Assembly: GCF_900636915.1 (NCBI RefSeq)
Contig: NZ_LR134327.1
Span: 1,736,001-1,800,000 of the forward strand
Length of the DNA: 64,000 bases
Origin: Aggregatibacter aphrophilus ATCC 33389
GTDB lineage: Bacteria; Pseudomonadota; Gammaproteobacteria; Enterobacterales; Pasteurellaceae
Direction of reading: 5' to 3'
In this document: positions 30,153-38,317 of the stretch, in pieces
Position numbering within the stretch: position 1 is the stretch's first letter
Layout of the letters: each line of letters opens with the position of its first letter
Notes under the pieces: generated by a model
Databases searched by the model: none
Told to the model about the DNA's origin: nothing
Seen by the model: only the letters and a program-made list of their open reading frames with translations
Made by a program: the position numbers and the translations under genes

Positions 30153-31342
30153 TTTGAACTCCTCTGCAGTTATTGCTATGATTTCGCGCAATATTTTCAC
30201 TTTTTTACCAATTAACAAAAAACATTATGTCCACCTCTCTTTGGATTTCTACCGCCTATCTACAACAGCCCCCTAGTTCTGACCAATTCGTCGCGCTACT
30301 GGCTTTTGCCGATAGCCGAGAAACATTTGAACAACTTGTCAAAACGACCTTTAACACGCAAAAGGCACATTATTGTTACCAACTGGCGCCCTTAAAGGCT
30401 GAAGTCTTTTTTCAACGGCATGGACAAATATGGCTGGCATATCAGGCTAATGGATTAAAAGAAGGCGAAGTACGAGTCGTCGAATTGGTTGGGGAGAAAC
30501 CCAAGGAACACTTTGCTACTGAGACTAATTACTTACTTTGTCATCAAATCAACCATGTGAAATTGCTGGATAGGCAGTTTGGTCGTCATCCGAAAGTCTT
30601 TGCACCTGATGAGATTTTCAAACTGCTCTTCCCTAACACGCCGATTCCGCCCGATATAACTCAACCGAGTTGGTCAGAAAATTGGCAGGAACCGACTTTT
30701 CTCATGCCGGTTTTAGATGAAAAAACGTTGGAAAAAGACACCGCACTTTTTGGCGAGCCGCTGCCCGAATTAAAATGTTATTTCATCTTAGATGCCAATA
30801 AGCATAAATATTTAGCACCTGAGAATTTTCATTGCCGTATTGAAAGCCTGTTTCAAGGGGAATTCGCTGAAATCACCAAAGACATCGCACCTTATTTGGT
30901 AGAAGTGATTCCTTATCCTGATTACAGCTCAGAAAGCGAATTAATGGGCTTGTTTAGTGATGAAGGTGCAATGACTAGATTCAATTGGCATGAAGAACTG
31001 GGCGTCTTTATTCATTCCCGTTATGATTTCGACACCGTGTTACGTCATCTTCGCCACTTTCCTGTGATGAAAGACGAAAACGGCAAGTGGTTCTTCTTCC
31101 GTTTTTATGACCCGAAAGTGTTACGCAATTATTTAGAGGTCATTGCCACCAGCCCGGAAAAACTCAATAAATTTTTCGGCTATGAAAAGCGCATTATTCA
31201 TGCTTTTGCCTCAGGCATTGGCGATAGTTTTCATTATTACCAACTTAAAGCCTTACCGGAAGACACCCGAAACATCCCGATTCTTCTAACGGAATTTGAG
31301 GTGAATGGATTTAAAGATAAAAAATGGTTGGAAACGAGAGAA
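30153..31342 (+). repeat. ~1.2-kb direct repeat: promoter plus adaptor 5' part, copy 1
   Basis: Nearly identical to 36851-38041. The match starts in the promoter region, covers the first ~372 adaptor codons, and stops abruptly after GAAACGAGAGAA. Beyond it the two adaptor genes differ. The repeats are 6.7 kb apart in the same orientation. Confidence 0.9.
30154..30182 (+). promoter_or_regulatory. sigma-70 promoter of T6SS module 1
   Basis: TTGAAC (30154-30159), 17-bp spacer, TATGAT (30177-30182) preceded by TGC (extended -10). The same promoter is conserved in front of module 2. Confidence 0.7.
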
Positions 31343-31615
31343 AAAATGGTTGGGTATATTTTTAAAACTTATCCGCACGTTTATTCCCCTCAGGAGCAAG
31401 AACAATTAATTAACAATTTGGATGAAGCAAGAAACAAAAACTATATTTACGAAACAGCAATCGTACAATATGCCGTCGCAAAACAAAGTGCGGTGAAAAA
31501 TGGACGAGATTTTGCAGCACTTGAAAAACAATTAGAACAAAAGTTCTCGGCACCCTTAGCCCGTGCAATACAATTATTTAATCTCTTAAATTTGGAACAA
31601 GAAAATGGCAAATAA
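30227..31615 (+). CDS. DUF4123 T6SS effector adaptor/chaperone, module 1
   Basis: A 462-aa cytosolic protein. Residues ~185-315 fit the DUF4123 (TEC/Tap-1-type) adaptor family: CYFILDANKHKYL, SLFQGEFAEITKDIAPYLVEV, LGVFIHSRYDF, LRHLRHFPVM, FFRFYDPKVLRNYL. Such adaptors load a specific cargo effector onto VgrG; no VgrG is present in the window. Residues 1-180 are an extra domain I do not recognise. The C-terminal ~90 residues differ sharply from the module 2 adaptor, although the preceding part is almost identical. The stop overlaps the effector start by 11 bp, implying coupled translation. A USS encodes KQSAVKN. Confidence 0.88.
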   Translation: MSTSLWISTAYLQQPPSSDQFVALLAFADSRETFEQLVKTTFNTQKAHYCYQLAPLKAEVFFQRHGQIWLAYQANGLKEGEVRVVELVGEKPKEHFATETNYLLCHQINHVKLLDRQFGRHPKVFAPDEIFKLLFPNTPIPPDITQPSWSENWQEPTFLMPVLDEKTLEKDTALFGEPLPELKCYFILDANKHKYLAPENFHCRIESLFQGEFAEITKDIAPYLVEVIPYPDYSSESELMGLFSDEGAMTRFNWHEELGVFIHSRYDFDTVLRHLRHFPVMKDENGKWFFFRFYDPKVLRNYLEVIATSPEKLNKFFGYEKRIIHAFASGIGDSFHYYQLKALPEDTRNIPILLTEFEVNGFKDKKWLETREKMVGYIFKTYPHVYSPQEQEQLINNLDEARNKNYIYETAIVQYAVAKQSAVKNGRDFAALEKQLEQKFSAPLARAIQLFNLLNLEQENGK

Positions 31616-34589
31616 CGAACAAGATTATGAACCACAAGCAAAACCTGCCGATGAAGTAACCAAACCGTGTCAAGAAGGCATTCGAGTTTATCCCACAAGA
31701 TTCGCCCTGACCGATAAGGCATTTGAAAACATAAAAAGTAAAGGGGAAATGCCACCACTTCCGAAGAACGCGTCAGGCGACGAAAATTATGATGCCCGTC
31801 GTTTACGTGATGGTTATGTGTATATTTTAGCAGTGAATGCCGAAGTTAAAGGATGTTTCGAAATTAGCGCAGAAGCGGCCAATGGTCAGGCTTGGTATAT
31901 TTACCGCTATCGTTCAAAAGATGTGGATTTTAACCAAGGAAACCAAGCGTTCGGAATAAACTACTCCTTTAGTCTATTTAATGATTACGAAGCCGGTTAT
32001 ATAAACAAAGTCATTTTACCAACGCCTTATATTGAGCTTAATAAAGCCATTGAAAGTGCATATATGATGTTTACCGATGTAGACCTACCCATGAATTTGC
32101 TAAGAAAAATAGAAACCGATCCCTTAGTGAGAAATCATTGGATGCGCAATGTTCAGCTAAAAAATCCGCAAGGCTACTCAATTAATATGGCCACTTTACA
32201 GCAAACGGTTAAAGACTTTTCGCCACAAACCAAAATGATGACTGACCAGGCGTTAACCTCAAATGCCTATCGCTTTACCCCGATAGGTAAACCGACGGGC
32301 TGGGAAGAGATAAAAGATCAACTCATGCATAGCCAAAACGGTGTGATTGTCGCTCTAGAAGACCCTGTAGGAACAACAAGAGATTTGTCAGGATATCATT
32401 TATATCTAACGGCAGAGCGAGATAACGTATTGGCGAAATATGAATATGCTATTTCGACCGCCCGCATTCTTGATGCTCACGCACTACATAAATATAAAGA
32501 AGAGGTCAAGTCTGCTCGGGATAGCCTTGAAATGTCGAATGCAGAATTGCGCGACCAGGGTTTACGGACCATTGAACCGGCCCCCATCAAATTCTCCCAA
32601 CTATATCAAAAGGTCTTTTCTGATTATATTGACTCGGAGCATTTAAAAGCTAATGGCGACGCCGATGTACTGAATGTGTTAAAAGCGGAATTACAATTGG
32701 AAGATGATCTGCCGGGAGTAAATGCTATTAATAAAATGGCCTATATCCCAACTCGTTTTGGTACATTCTTTAAGAATGTTGCAAATGCTCATAGCGCTTT
32801 TATTGCAACACACAGCAATAAACTCAGTGCGCTATATGATTTGTATGACGGTAATCCAGAAGACGTTGAGGCGGCAAATGCATGGTGCTGTTATATGCAT
32901 GGTTTTCTGCATGGATTGGATATTTCACCTTACGGACGTAACGCCTTAATTGCTGCTTTACCGATTGAAGATGCGGACGCATATAAAGCCCCACCTTATG
33001 CACAGCAAGCCACACCGGCGGTGGAGTCTCTGAAAAAATATTTATCGGATTTCACCAAAGCCTTAGGCGCGCTTGAAAAAGTAGCGAAGACAGGCTATTT
33101 CAACATGGCAACCTATGATTTAGTCATTGAACTGGTAATTGATAAAATCTATGTGCGTTATGCGAGTAGTAGCCATAAGGGTTATGTTGGAAAACTATTT
33201 AGTGTGCCACAAACCATTAGGTCAACATATCAAGCCAAATTAAGCACCAAAGAGATTGAGAAAATCCTACCGACACATCGAAGCCAAGCCGCGGTACCTA
33301 AGCATGTAAAAAGGCTACAAGAGAACATTCGCTCGCTGAAAGTAGAGTATGCACCAAGACAATATGGTTTATTTCAAATCACGGAAGGATTGGCAGGATT
33401 AAATAAAGCCTTGAGTGCTTCCGTTGTGTTGGGCTTCTTTGTACCAAACAAAGCGGAAACAGAATTAGGAAAACTGGGTAGTGATCCGTTTTTAGCCTCT
33501 ATGCAAGTGATTGCCGGAATGTATGCACCGAAAGGGGGTTTAGAACAACACACTTCCCAAGCATTAACGGAACTTGAACAGTTAACCTCTCGCAAGAATC
33601 TGCAACAAAGCAAATGGATAAGTTATTTTGAACAAAAAGGTGCCGGTTCGGCACTGGCCCGTATTCGAAATGCGATTATCAATGTTAATACGGGATTGGC
33701 CGGGGTCGGTGCGATGTTTGAAATTTTCAACTGGGTGGAAGCCAATTATAAAAGCGATGAAGTGGGCAAAACCGCAGCCTTATTAAGCATGGGAGGCGGA
33801 TTAGCCATTGAAGGCGCAATCGGCTCGTTAGGTATGTTGGCGGGTTCATCCTTGTCTGCCGGCACACTGACGTTACTCACCGGCCTATCCTATGCCACCT
33901 TAGGCATTGGGATTGTGCTGATTACCATTGCAATTATTTATAACTATTTTGCCCTGGAAGATATTGAATTGTGGGCTGAGAATGGTTTTTGGGGTAAGAG
34001 TCCTAAGTATTGGGGAGGACCTAATCAAGAGAAAGCTTACGAGTGGCTTGAGGATCGATCTGAATCTTTTAAAGATCAAGTAATCAGTAGTCAATTTAAT
34101 TATACAGATGCTCAGTTATATATTACTGACTCAGTAAAATTCTATCGCATTGAAATGCAACGCTACTTAAAATCTGTCGCAGAGGTGATCGTATCATTGG
34201 ATAGCTCCAATCCGCGCAAAATACTGGTGAGTTACCCGGGTATTTACACTGCCCAGGATGCTAAAGCCATTCGTATTGATAGAATGGAAGGTTATGCCAA
34301 AAATGTGAAAAAGGTCTATCCGAGTTACGAAGATTGGCGATTAAGCATTGAGAAAGAAAAACTTCATACGACAACAGAATTTGAGCAGGAAGGCGTAGCC
34401 GGTATAACCATTCATGATGAACGGTTGCCTTATATGAATATCACCACCTATTCGGAAGATGTGGATGAGGGAACTATTTCTTATGAAAACTTACTCGCCC
34501 TCAGTGTGCAAGTCAGCGTACCGAATTATCAAGGCAATAAATACCGTAAGAAATCGAAACTCACTAAACTGGTATTGAAAAAGCATTAG
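31605..34589 (+). CDS. MIX/VasX-like T6SS membrane effector, module 1
   Basis: A 994-aa protein with no signal peptide. The N-terminus looks like the VasX/BTH_I2691-type region: Cys22, RVYPTRFAL, then LRDGYVYIL at 67-75, which fits the MIX motif (hRxGhhYhh). A long, probably helical middle follows. Residues ~722-782 hold hydrophobic segments rich in Gly and Ala (LSMGGGLAIEGAIG; TLLTGLSYATLGIGIVLITI), then the motif LWAENGFWGKSPKYWG. This architecture suggests a pore-forming toxin delivered by T6SS. The adjacent adaptor and membrane-bound putative immunity genes support that. Toxic activity is inferred, not shown. Confidence 0.82.
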   Translation: MANNEQDYEPQAKPADEVTKPCQEGIRVYPTRFALTDKAFENIKSKGEMPPLPKNASGDENYDARRLRDGYVYILAVNAEVKGCFEISAEAANGQAWYIYRYRSKDVDFNQGNQAFGINYSFSLFNDYEAGYINKVILPTPYIELNKAIESAYMMFTDVDLPMNLLRKIETDPLVRNHWMRNVQLKNPQGYSINMATLQQTVKDFSPQTKMMTDQALTSNAYRFTPIGKPTGWEEIKDQLMHSQNGVIVALEDPVGTTRDLSGYHLYLTAERDNVLAKYEYAISTARILDAHALHKYKEEVKSARDSLEMSNAELRDQGLRTIEPAPIKFSQLYQKVFSDYIDSEHLKANGDADVLNVLKAELQLEDDLPGVNAINKMAYIPTRFGTFFKNVANAHSAFIATHSNKLSALYDLYDGNPEDVEAANAWCCYMHGFLHGLDISPYGRNALIAALPIEDADAYKAPPYAQQATPAVESLKKYLSDFTKALGALEKVAKTGYFNMATYDLVIELVIDKIYVRYASSSHKGYVGKLFSVPQTIRSTYQAKLSTKEIEKILPTHRSQAAVPKHVKRLQENIRSLKVEYAPRQYGLFQITEGLAGLNKALSASVVLGFFVPNKAETELGKLGSDPFLASMQVIAGMYAPKGGLEQHTSQALTELEQLTSRKNLQQSKWISYFEQKGAGSALARIRNAIINVNTGLAGVGAMFEIFNWVEANYKSDEVGKTAALLSMGGGLAIEGAIGSLGMLAGSSLSAGTLTLLTGLSYATLGIGIVLITIAIIYNYFALEDIELWAENGFWGKSPKYWGGPNQEKAYEWLEDRSESFKDQVISSQFNYTDAQLYITDSVKFYRIEMQRYLKSVAEVIVSLDSSNPRKILVSYPGIYTAQDAKAIRIDRMEGYAKNVKKVYPSYEDWRLSIEKEKLHTTTEFEQEGVAGITIHDERLPYMNITTYSEDVDEGTISYENLLALSVQVSVPNYQGNKYRKKSKLTKLVLKKH

Positions 34590-34597
34590 GAGGAAAC

Positions 34598-35635
34598 ATG
34601 GCAGAACAACAAAACAAAGACTGGCTAGATAAACTCGGGGAGTTTTTCAGTAAGATTTTCATTAATCCAGATAAAGATATTGCCTACTCCATTCGTAAAC
34701 GTGGCAACGATGAAATTGAAATTCGAGATTCGATTTTTGATGGGTATGTCCGTGGATTTATTCGCTTTATTCTATTTGCCGGGTTTTTAATTGTTGGATT
34801 TGGTGGGGGAAATAGCTTAAATAAACCATTTGCATCTCAAATAGAATCTATTAGGTATGATTTCACATGGGCATTTAATCCCGATGAAAGAATAATGCCG
34901 TTATATCAACAGCATATAAAAATAAGAACATCTGATGAATTTAAAAAGAGCTTTCCAAACGATAATATTCTTCCTTATGAAGAATATAAGCAATTATATT
35001 TAGAAAAAAGGCCATATAGAACTATAAAAGCTTATTTTCATTTTATTTGGCCAATTGTTTTACTATTTTTTATTTTCCTCCCCCGCCCACGTGGTTTTCG
35101 TGTCAACCGTAAAAAGCGGGTGATTTATTGGCAAACCATCTTCGGTAGCCATGCTATTGCTTTCGTACCGGAACAAGGCGACCCGCTAGGCGGAATCAAT
35201 TACAGCCGTTTCGGCTTGTATGCGTTTGGTGGTCATGAGCGTTTTTCATTGCAACTCTGGATTGACGACTACCTTTCCAAACGTCGCGTCACTGCACTTT
35301 TTGGCGTATATCCAAGCCCAAGCTCGGAACATAACGCCCAAATCCTACGCGCTATTCGCACCTATCTTACGGAAGACAATCCAGAATTTTTAAACTATGT
35401 AGGCAGAGATTTTAAAAACTTCGGCTTAAAATTTAACATTGCGCTATGTAACGCTTTTGCATTACGTGTGCCATTTAGTCGTAAAAAAGCCGACCGAGCC
35501 ATTGAACTGGCGCTTGCCGAATGGAATAAGAAAACCCCAAACCAAAAACAAGGCTGGTTCAACGAACGCCGCGCAACACAAAAACTCATAAATGAACGCC
35601 ATCTGCGGGAAGAATTAAACAACGAAGTAAAATAA
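34598..35635 (+). CDS. putative membrane immunity protein 1
   Basis: A 345-aa protein with two membrane segments (about 53-70 and 143-161). A short N-terminus (SIRKRGNDEIEIRDSIFDGY) precedes TM1. RPRGFRVNRKKR after TM2 is strongly basic, so both ends are cytosolic and residues ~71-140 are periplasmic. The C-terminal ~180 residues form a soluble domain. AGGAGG precedes the ATG, 8 bp after the effector stop. Four paralogues occur in the island, always downstream of an effector, which fits immunity. I do not recognise the family with certainty (possibly DUF6708-like). Confidence 0.7.
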   Translation: MAEQQNKDWLDKLGEFFSKIFINPDKDIAYSIRKRGNDEIEIRDSIFDGYVRGFIRFILFAGFLIVGFGGGNSLNKPFASQIESIRYDFTWAFNPDERIMPLYQQHIKIRTSDEFKKSFPNDNILPYEEYKQLYLEKRPYRTIKAYFHFIWPIVLLFFIFLPRPRGFRVNRKKRVIYWQTIFGSHAIAFVPEQGDPLGGINYSRFGLYAFGGHERFSLQLWIDDYLSKRRVTALFGVYPSPSSEHNAQILRAIRTYLTEDNPEFLNYVGRDFKNFGLKFNIALCNAFALRVPFSRKKADRAIELALAEWNKKTPNQKQGWFNERRATQKLINERHLREELNNEVK

Positions 35636-35648
35636 CCAATTTAAAACA

Positions 35649-35704
35649 AAGTGCGGTAAAATTTTTCAATGTTTTTTAAAATATTTGGAAAATCAACCGC
35701 ACTT
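35649..35704. terminator. USS-pair terminator between immunity genes 1 and 2
   Basis: Forward USS (35649-35657) and reverse USS (35696-35704) enclose an AT-rich loop. The sequence is nearly identical to the site at 42392-42576, except that there a MITE-like element is inserted. Confidence 0.75.
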
Positions 35705-35728
35705 TTATTTGAGATGAATAAAGAAAAC

Positions 35729-36775
35729 ATGGCAGAACAACAGGAAAACAAAGACTGGCTAGACAAACTCGGGGAGTTTTTCAGTAAGATTTTTATTAAC
35801 CCAAACAAAGATATTGCCTACTCCATTCGTAAGCGTGGCGAAGATGAAATTGAAATTCGGGATTCCATTTTTGATGGGTATGCCCGAGGATTGATTCGGT
35901 TTATCTTATTTGCCGGATTTTTGATTATTGGATTTGGCGGGGGAAATAGCTTAAATGAACCTTTTAGCTCTCAAGTAAATGATTTTAAAAGGGATTATAA
36001 ATGGATACAATCCCCTGATGAAATGATAATTCCAAACTATAAAGATTATGTTGAACTATATAAAAAAGGAGGAAAATTTGTTACCAGTACTCCATTTATG
36101 GAATATGAAGAATATAGAAAACCTTATTTAGATAGATGGAAAGAGGATAGAGTAGTATTTATTAAGCATTGCATTTTATTATCTGCTTTATTCATCTTAG
36201 TGGTCTTTGCCTTTTTCCTCCCTCGCCCACGTGGCTTCCGTGTCAACCGCAAAAAACGGGTGATTTATTGGCAAACTATCTTTGGTAGCCATGCCATCGC
36301 CTTTGTACCGGAACAAGGTGACCCGCTAGGCGGAATCAATTACAGCCGTTTCGGCTTATATGCGTTTGGCAGTCATGAGCGTTTTTCATTGCAAGTTTGG
36401 ATTGACGATTACCTTTCCAAACGCCGCGTCACTGCCCTGTTCGGCGTATATCCAAGTCCAAGCTCAGAACATAACGCCCAAATCCTACGCGCCATTCGTG
36501 CCTATCTTACGGAAGATAATCCGGAATTTTTAAACTATGTAGGCAGAGATTTTAAAAACTTCGGCTTAAAATTTAACATTGCGCTGTGTAATGCCTTTGC
36601 ACTGCGTGTACCATTTAGTCGTAAAAAAGCCGACCGAGCCATTGAACTGGCACTTACCGAATGGAATAAGAAAACCCCAAACCAAAAACAAGGTTGGTTC
36701 AACGAACGCCGAGCAACACAAAAACTCATCAATGAACGTCATCTGCGAGAAGAATTAGATAACGAAGTGAAGTAA
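35729..36775 (+). CDS. putative membrane immunity protein 2 (orphan paralogue)
   Basis: A 348-aa paralogue of immunity protein 1. The chosen ATG starts MAEQQENKDWLDKLG, matching the paralogue; the frame is open further upstream through the USS hairpin, with an alternative ATG 15 nt earlier. The N-terminal ~75 residues and the C-terminal ~185 residues are almost identical to protein 1, but the loop between the two membrane segments is different. No effector is attached to it, so it may be an orphan immunity gene against a rival's toxin or the remainder of a lost module. Confidence 0.68.
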   Translation: MAEQQENKDWLDKLGEFFSKIFINPNKDIAYSIRKRGEDEIEIRDSIFDGYARGLIRFILFAGFLIIGFGGGNSLNEPFSSQVNDFKRDYKWIQSPDEMIIPNYKDYVELYKKGGKFVTSTPFMEYEEYRKPYLDRWKEDRVVFIKHCILLSALFILVVFAFFLPRPRGFRVNRKKRVIYWQTIFGSHAIAFVPEQGDPLGGINYSRFGLYAFGSHERFSLQVWIDDYLSKRRVTALFGVYPSPSSEHNAQILRAIRAYLTEDNPEFLNYVGRDFKNFGLKFNIALCNAFALRVPFSRKKADRAIELALTEWNKKTPNQKQGWFNERRATQKLINERHLREELDNEVK

Positions 36776-36789
36776 ATTAATCAGAGTAA

Positions 36790-36846
36790 AAGTGCGGTGG
36801 AAATTTTAGGTGTTTTTAAAAAACATCCTAAAAAATGACCGCACTT
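36790..36846. terminator. USS-pair terminator between modules
   Basis: Forward USS (36790-36798) and reverse USS (36838-36846) with complementary flanks (GGAAATTTTAGG-type and CCTAAAAAAT-type) form the stem. It separates module 1 from the module 2 promoter. Confidence 0.7.
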
Positions 36847-36850
36847 TTGT

Positions 36851-38041
36851 TTTGAACTTCTGACTGGTTATTGCTATGATTTCGCGCAATATTTTCACTT
36901 TTTTCACCAATTAACAAAAAACATTATGTCCACCTCCCTTTGGATTTCCACTGCCTATCTACAACAGTCCCCTAGTTCTGAGCAATTCGTCGCGCTATTG
37001 GCTTTTGCCGATAGCCGAGAAACATTTGAACAACTTGTCAAAACGACCTTTAGCACGCAAAAGGCACATTATTATTACCAACTGGCACCCTTAAAGGCTG
37101 AAGTCTTTTTTCAACGGCATGGACAAATATGGCTGGCATATCAAGCTAATGGGTTAAAAGAAGGTGAAGTACGAGTCGTCGAATTGGTTGGTGAGAAACC
37201 CAAGGAACAGTTTGCTACTGAGACCCATTACTTACTTTGCCATCAAATCAACAATGTGAAATTGCTGGATAGGCAGTTTGGTCGTCACCCGAAAGTCTTT
37301 GCACCTGATGAGATTTTCAAACTACTCTTCCCTAACACGCCGATTCCGCCCGATATAACTCAACCGAGTTGGTCAGAAAATTGGCAGGAACCGACTTTTC
37401 TCATGCCGGTTTTAGATGAAAAAACGTTGGAAAAAGACACCGCACTTTTTGGCGAGCCGCTGCCCGAATTAAAATGTTATTTCATCTTAGATGCCAATAA
37501 GCATAAATATTTAGCACCTGAGAATTTTCATTGCCGTATTGAAAGCCTGTTTCAAGGGGAATTCGCTGAAATCACCAAAGACATCGCACCTTATTTGGTA
37601 GAAGTGATTCCTTATCCTGATTACAGCTCAGAAAGCGAATTAATGGGCTTGTTTAGTGATGAAGAGGCAATGACTAGATTCAATTGGCATGAAGAACTGG
37701 GCGTCTTTATTCATTCCCGTTATGATTTCGACACCGTGTTACGTCATCTTCGCCACTTCCCTGTGATGAAAGACGAAAACGGCAAGTGGTTCTTCTTCCG
37801 TTTTTATGACCCGAAAGTGTTACGCAATTATTTAGAGGTCATTGCTACCAGCCCGGAAAAACTCAATAAATTTTTCGGCTATGAAAAGCGCATTATTCAT
37901 GCTTTTGCCTCAGGCATTGGCGACAGTTTTCATTATTACCAACTTAAAGCCTTACCGGAAGACACCCGAAACATCCCGATTCTCCTAACGGAATTTGAGG
38001 TGAATGGATTTAAAGATAAAAAATGGTTGGAAACGAGAGAA
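36851..38041 (+). repeat. ~1.2-kb direct repeat: promoter plus adaptor 5' part, copy 2
   Basis: Second copy of the segment at 30153-31342, with only scattered substitutions. Recombination between the copies would delete or duplicate effector 1 with immunity genes 1 and 2. Confidence 0.9.
36852..36880 (+). promoter_or_regulatory. sigma-70 promoter of T6SS module 2
   Basis: TTGAAC (36852-36857), 17-bp spacer, TATGAT (36875-36880) with TGC before it. The spacing is identical to the module 1 promoter although the spacer's first half differs. Confidence 0.7.
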
Positions 38042-38299
38042 TACTTAATGGAGTATGCTTTACAGGAATATCCGCAGCTTTATTCGGAAGAAAACAAAAA
38101 TGTGCTAATTAAGAATTTAGATGAAGGCTTTAATAAAGGCTATACTTACAAAATCGCGATATTGCAATATGCTGTTGCCAAGCAAAGTGCGGTCAAAAAT
38201 GAAATAGATTTTATTAAACTGGAAAAACAAGTTACAAAAGAAAACGTTGCACCGTTAGATCGGGCAGCAAAATTATATTCATTATTAAATTTAAAATAA
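36926..38299 (+). CDS. DUF4123 T6SS effector adaptor/chaperone, module 2
   Basis: A 457-aa paralogue of the module 1 adaptor, nearly identical over the unknown N-terminal domain and the DUF4123 domain, up to KKWLETRE (about residue 372). The remaining ~85 residues share only scattered positions (NLDE, ILQYAVAKQSAVKN) with module 1. The variable tail is the natural candidate for recognising the cognate effector, whose gene begins 18 bp downstream. Confidence 0.88.
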   Translation: MSTSLWISTAYLQQSPSSEQFVALLAFADSRETFEQLVKTTFSTQKAHYYYQLAPLKAEVFFQRHGQIWLAYQANGLKEGEVRVVELVGEKPKEQFATETHYLLCHQINNVKLLDRQFGRHPKVFAPDEIFKLLFPNTPIPPDITQPSWSENWQEPTFLMPVLDEKTLEKDTALFGEPLPELKCYFILDANKHKYLAPENFHCRIESLFQGEFAEITKDIAPYLVEVIPYPDYSSESELMGLFSDEEAMTRFNWHEELGVFIHSRYDFDTVLRHLRHFPVMKDENGKWFFFRFYDPKVLRNYLEVIATSPEKLNKFFGYEKRIIHAFASGIGDSFHYYQLKALPEDTRNIPILLTEFEVNGFKDKKWLETREYLMEYALQEYPQLYSEENKNVLIKNLDEGFNKGYTYKIAILQYAVAKQSAVKNEIDFIKLEKQVTKENVAPLDRAAKLYSLLNLK

Positions 38300-38317
38300 T
38301 TTTTAGAGTAACGAATT

